A DNA stretch of 6,729 nt, from assembly GCA_001805845.1 (NCBI GenBank), contig MHHA01000008.1, positions 1-6,729 of the forward strand. Direction: 5' to 3'. The notes beneath the pieces are model-generated. The model was given only the letters and a program-made list of their open reading frames with translations, searched no databases and was not told the origin of the DNA. Numbering within the stretch: the stretch's first letter is position 1; the number at the start of each line of letters is the position of its first letter. Source of the stretch: Omnitrophica WOR_2 bacterium RIFCSPLOWO2_12_FULL_46_30 (GTDB taxonomy: Bacteria > Omnitrophota > Gorgyraeia > Gygaellales > UBA12090). Of this stretch, positions 5,223 through 6,729 are shown one piece after another. The position numbers and the translations under genes are program-made.

Positions 5223-5711
5223 ATGAGTAAAGCCAGGATTGCGATTGTAATGGGGAGCCAGTCGGATTTGGAGACAATGAGCGAGGCAGTGAATTTATTA
5301 AAAGAGTTTAAGCTAGAATATGAAGTAAGGGTTTTGTCAGCGCACCGCACGCCTGATGCAGTGGCGAAGTTTTCCAAAGAGGCGCGCAAAAATGGGATAA
5401 AGGTAATTATCGCCGGCGCCGGAGGGGCTGCGGCCTTAGCCGGAGTAATTGCCGCGCATACCACTTTACCGGTCATCGGAGTCCCTATTGAAACCTCAAG
5501 CTTAAAAGGCCTGGATTCGCTTTTATCCACGGTGCAGATGCCTGCAGGCGTTCCGGTTGCCTCAATGGCGATAGGGAAGGCAGGAGCAAAAAATTCCGCC
5601 ATCTTTGCTTTGGAAATTTTAGGCACCCAGGATAAAGAGATTGAGAAAAAATTAGCCAATCATAAGAAGAAGATGGCGGAGAAGGTGAAAGAAATAAAAT
5701 TGAATGTTTAA
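5223..5711 (+). CDS. purE: N5-carboxyaminoimidazole ribonucleotide mutase (PurE), class I-like
   Basis: PurE (162 residues, typical length) acts after PurM, producing CAIR. Class I enzymes rearrange N5-CAIR made by PurK; class II enzymes carboxylate AIR directly with CO2. Motifs are VMGSQSDL (9-16), SAHRTPD with catalytic His41 (39-45), the glycine-rich IAGAGGAA (63-70), LPVIGVPI (82-89) and GLDSLLSTVQMPAGVPVASMAIGKAGAKN (96-124). The VQMP and AIGKAGA blocks are class I-like. Position 71 is Ala where the class I proteins I remember have His (GGAAHLxG). No purK is seen in the window, so the CO2 route cannot be judged from here. The C-terminal tail (138-162) is Lys/Glu-rich and probably helical. 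The 90-bp repeat gap separates it from purD, and the stop is 4 bp from the next gene. Confidence 0.95.
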   Translation: MSKARIAIVMGSQSDLETMSEAVNLLKEFKLEYEVRVLSAHRTPDAVAKFSKEARKNGIKVIIAGAGGAAALAGVIAAHTTLPVIGVPIETSSLKGLDSLLSTVQMPAGVPVASMAIGKAGAKNSAIFALEILGTQDKEIEKKLANHKKKMAEKVKEIKLNV

Positions 5712-5715
5712 GGGA

Positions 5716-6729
5716 ATGAAAACCGAAGTGATTAAAATTGACCCGGTCAATCCACAACCAGAGATAATTGCAAAAGCCGCAGAGTATATTCGTCAAGGAA
5801 AAATAGCGGCCATCCCCACGGAGACGGTCTATGGCCTGGCGGCGGATATAAGCAACTCCGAAGCTATAAAAAAACTGTATGAAGTAAAAGGCAGGCCCCA
5901 GAATAAACCCTTTAGTATTGCTATAGCAAACGACGAGGCCTTAGAACATTTAGCCGCAGATGTCCCTGTCTTGGCTTATAAATTGGTGGATAAATTCTGG
6001 CCGGGGCCTTTGACTTTAGTGCTGAAATCCGCCGGCTCTATCCGAACCACTTGTGGTGAGCGCAGTCGAACCATCGGTTTACGCATGCCGAATAACCGGG
6101 TTGCCCTCAAGATTATCGAGGCCTCAGGGCTTGAGCTGGCTTTGCCTTCAGCAAATTTATCTGGAGGTCCGCCCGCGCAGTCAGCCCAGGAAGTTTTAGA
6201 GCATCTGGAGGGGAAAATTGATTTAGTAGTTGACGCAGGTTCTACTGACTTAGGCATAGAGTCTACCGTGGTTGACCTTAGCGGAGAGCATTTTAAAATA
6301 TTGCGCGCCGGGGCGGTTAAAGAGGAAGAGCTTGAAAATATTGCCAGCTCAAAAAGGGTGCTTTTTGTCTGCACCGGGAATTCCTGCCGCTCGGTAATGG
6401 CAGAGGGTCTATTAAAAAAGGCCTTAGCGAAGGCAAACCGCAGGAATGTAGAAGTATTTTCAGCCGGTATCGCTGCCTATAACGGCTTTGCTCCGACGGC
6501 TGAAACTTCGCAGCTGTTGGCAAAAGAAGGCATTGATATGTCGGAGCATAGGACCCAGCGGGTAAATAAACTGATGCTTAAGTCCGCAGATTTAATCTTA
6601 GTGATGGATGGCCTCCAGCAGATGCGTATCTTAGAGCTTGCGCCTTCCGTAGAAAAACGCCTGTATTTATTAAAAGAATTTGCTAAAATAATTGATAATG
6701 ATTTAAACATCGCCGATCCCATTGGGCAG
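5716..6729 (+). CDS. tsaC: Fusion: L-threonylcarbamoyladenylate synthase (TsaC/Sua5/YwlC type) + low-molecular-weight phosphatase (YwlE-like); 3'-truncated
   Basis: An uninterrupted frame gives 338 residues and runs off the window. Residues 1-209 are the YrdC/Sua5 domain, which makes threonylcarbamoyl-AMP from threonine, bicarbonate and ATP for tRNA t6A37. Motifs are IPTETVYGLAAD (33-44), KGRPQNKPFSI (58-68), FWPGPLTLVLK (94-104), PSANLSG (144-150) and STVVDL (183-188). After about four linker residues, 215-338 are a low-molecular-weight phosphatase: P-loop CTGNSCRS with nucleophile Cys219 and Arg225, FSAGI, then SADLILVMD, and the acid-loop Asp334 in ADPIGQ. About 25-30 C-terminal residues should be missing. 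B. subtilis keeps ywlC and ywlE as nearby separate genes, and YwlE is a protein-arginine phosphatase with CTGNTCRS; the close match here leaves arginine or tyrosine specificity open. ATG 5716 has only an AAGGGA directly abutting it, so coupling to purE is likely. Residues 110-120 are encoded by a repeat. Confidence 0.93.
   Translation, partial: MKTEVIKIDPVNPQPEIIAKAAEYIRQGKIAAIPTETVYGLAADISNSEAIKKLYEVKGRPQNKPFSIAIANDEALEHLAADVPVLAYKLVDKFWPGPLTLVLKSAGSIRTTCGERSRTIGLRMPNNRVALKIIEASGLELALPSANLSGGPPAQSAQEVLEHLEGKIDLVVDAGSTDLGIESTVVDLSGEHFKILRAGAVKEEELENIASSKRVLFVCTGNSCRSVMAEGLLKKALAKANRRNVEVFSAGIAAYNGFAPTAETSQLLAKEGIDMSEHRTQRVNKLMLKSADLILVMDGLQQMRILELAPSVEKRLYLLKEFAKIIDNDLNIADPIGQ
6042..6073 (+). 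repeat. Dispersed repeat segment inside the TsaC domain
   Basis: CGAACCA occurs as direct copies at 6043-6049 and 6067-6073, 24 bp apart and in the same frame. Between them are ACCAC-TT-GTGGT (6047-6058), a 5-bp hairpin, and GAGCGCAGT. On the minus strand this reads GGTTCGACTGCGCTCACC then ACAAGTGGTTCGG, which I recall as a widespread intergenic repeat in many bacterial genomes. It encodes RTTCGERSRT (residues 110-119), replacing the usual less basic segment just before the conserved TIGLRMP strand. Confidence 0.65.

Noticed and set aside
5153..5659. Long minus-strand open frame opposite purE (168 codons)
   Set aside because: It is antisense to a clear purE, of low-complexity Ala/Thr/Ser/Pro composition, and matches no family I know.
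5976..6722. Minus-strand open frames opposite the tsaC-phosphatase fusion
   Set aside because: The plus-strand frame is continuous and carries recognisable motifs throughout; the antisense frames have none.

Overview
The window is a stretch of a bacterial chromosome carrying de novo purine biosynthesis genes, all on the + strand. The order is: the 3' end of a LOG-family (putative lysine decarboxylase fold) gene, purQ, purF, a 325-bp gap full of repeats, purM, purD, a 90-bp gap with repeats, purE, and a gene that runs off the right edge and fuses a TsaC/Sua5-type tRNA threonylcarbamoylation enzyme to a low-molecular-weight (YwlE-like) phosphatase. The organism is a bacterium: PurF is of the Bacillus type, with an N-terminal propeptide and [4Fe-4S] cysteines, PurQ is a separate small subunit, and PurE looks like class I. 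The crowded short repeats resemble those I recall from uncultivated lineages such as Omnitrophota and from Desulfobacterota. That placement is a guess, not something the sequence proves.

The genes are tightly coupled. LOG/purQ overlap by 14 bp, purQ/purF by 20 bp and purM/purD by 4 bp (ATGA); purE and the tsaC fusion are 4 bp apart. Only the purF-purM and purD-purE junctions are loose, and both are filled with repeats. PurF makes phosphoribosylamine from PRPP and glutamine (step 1) and PurD adds glycine (step 2). PurQ supplies ammonia to PurL (not in the window) for FGAM synthesis, PurM closes the imidazole ring to AIR, and PurE handles carboxylation or carboxylate migration to CAIR. purL, purS, purN/purH, purK, purC and purB are not seen here.

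The most unusual content is the repeat load. The purF-purM gap holds a MITE- or REP-like block: two hairpins with the same TTTA loop and compensatory stem changes, bracketed by imperfect inverted repeats and ending 8 bp before the purM start codon. A perfect 25-bp sequence occurs in both intergenic gaps. Short repeats also lie in frame inside at least three, probably four, coding sequences: a heptamer array in purQ, a repeated 10-mer in purM, a 21-bp tandem in purD and a CGAACCA-flanked segment in the tsaC fusion. By comparison with remembered homologues they fall in variable regions between conserved blocks. The picture is of a genome where small repeats seed both intergenic DNA and protein loops. 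I see no tRNA, rRNA, CRISPR array, riboswitch or complete transposase gene.
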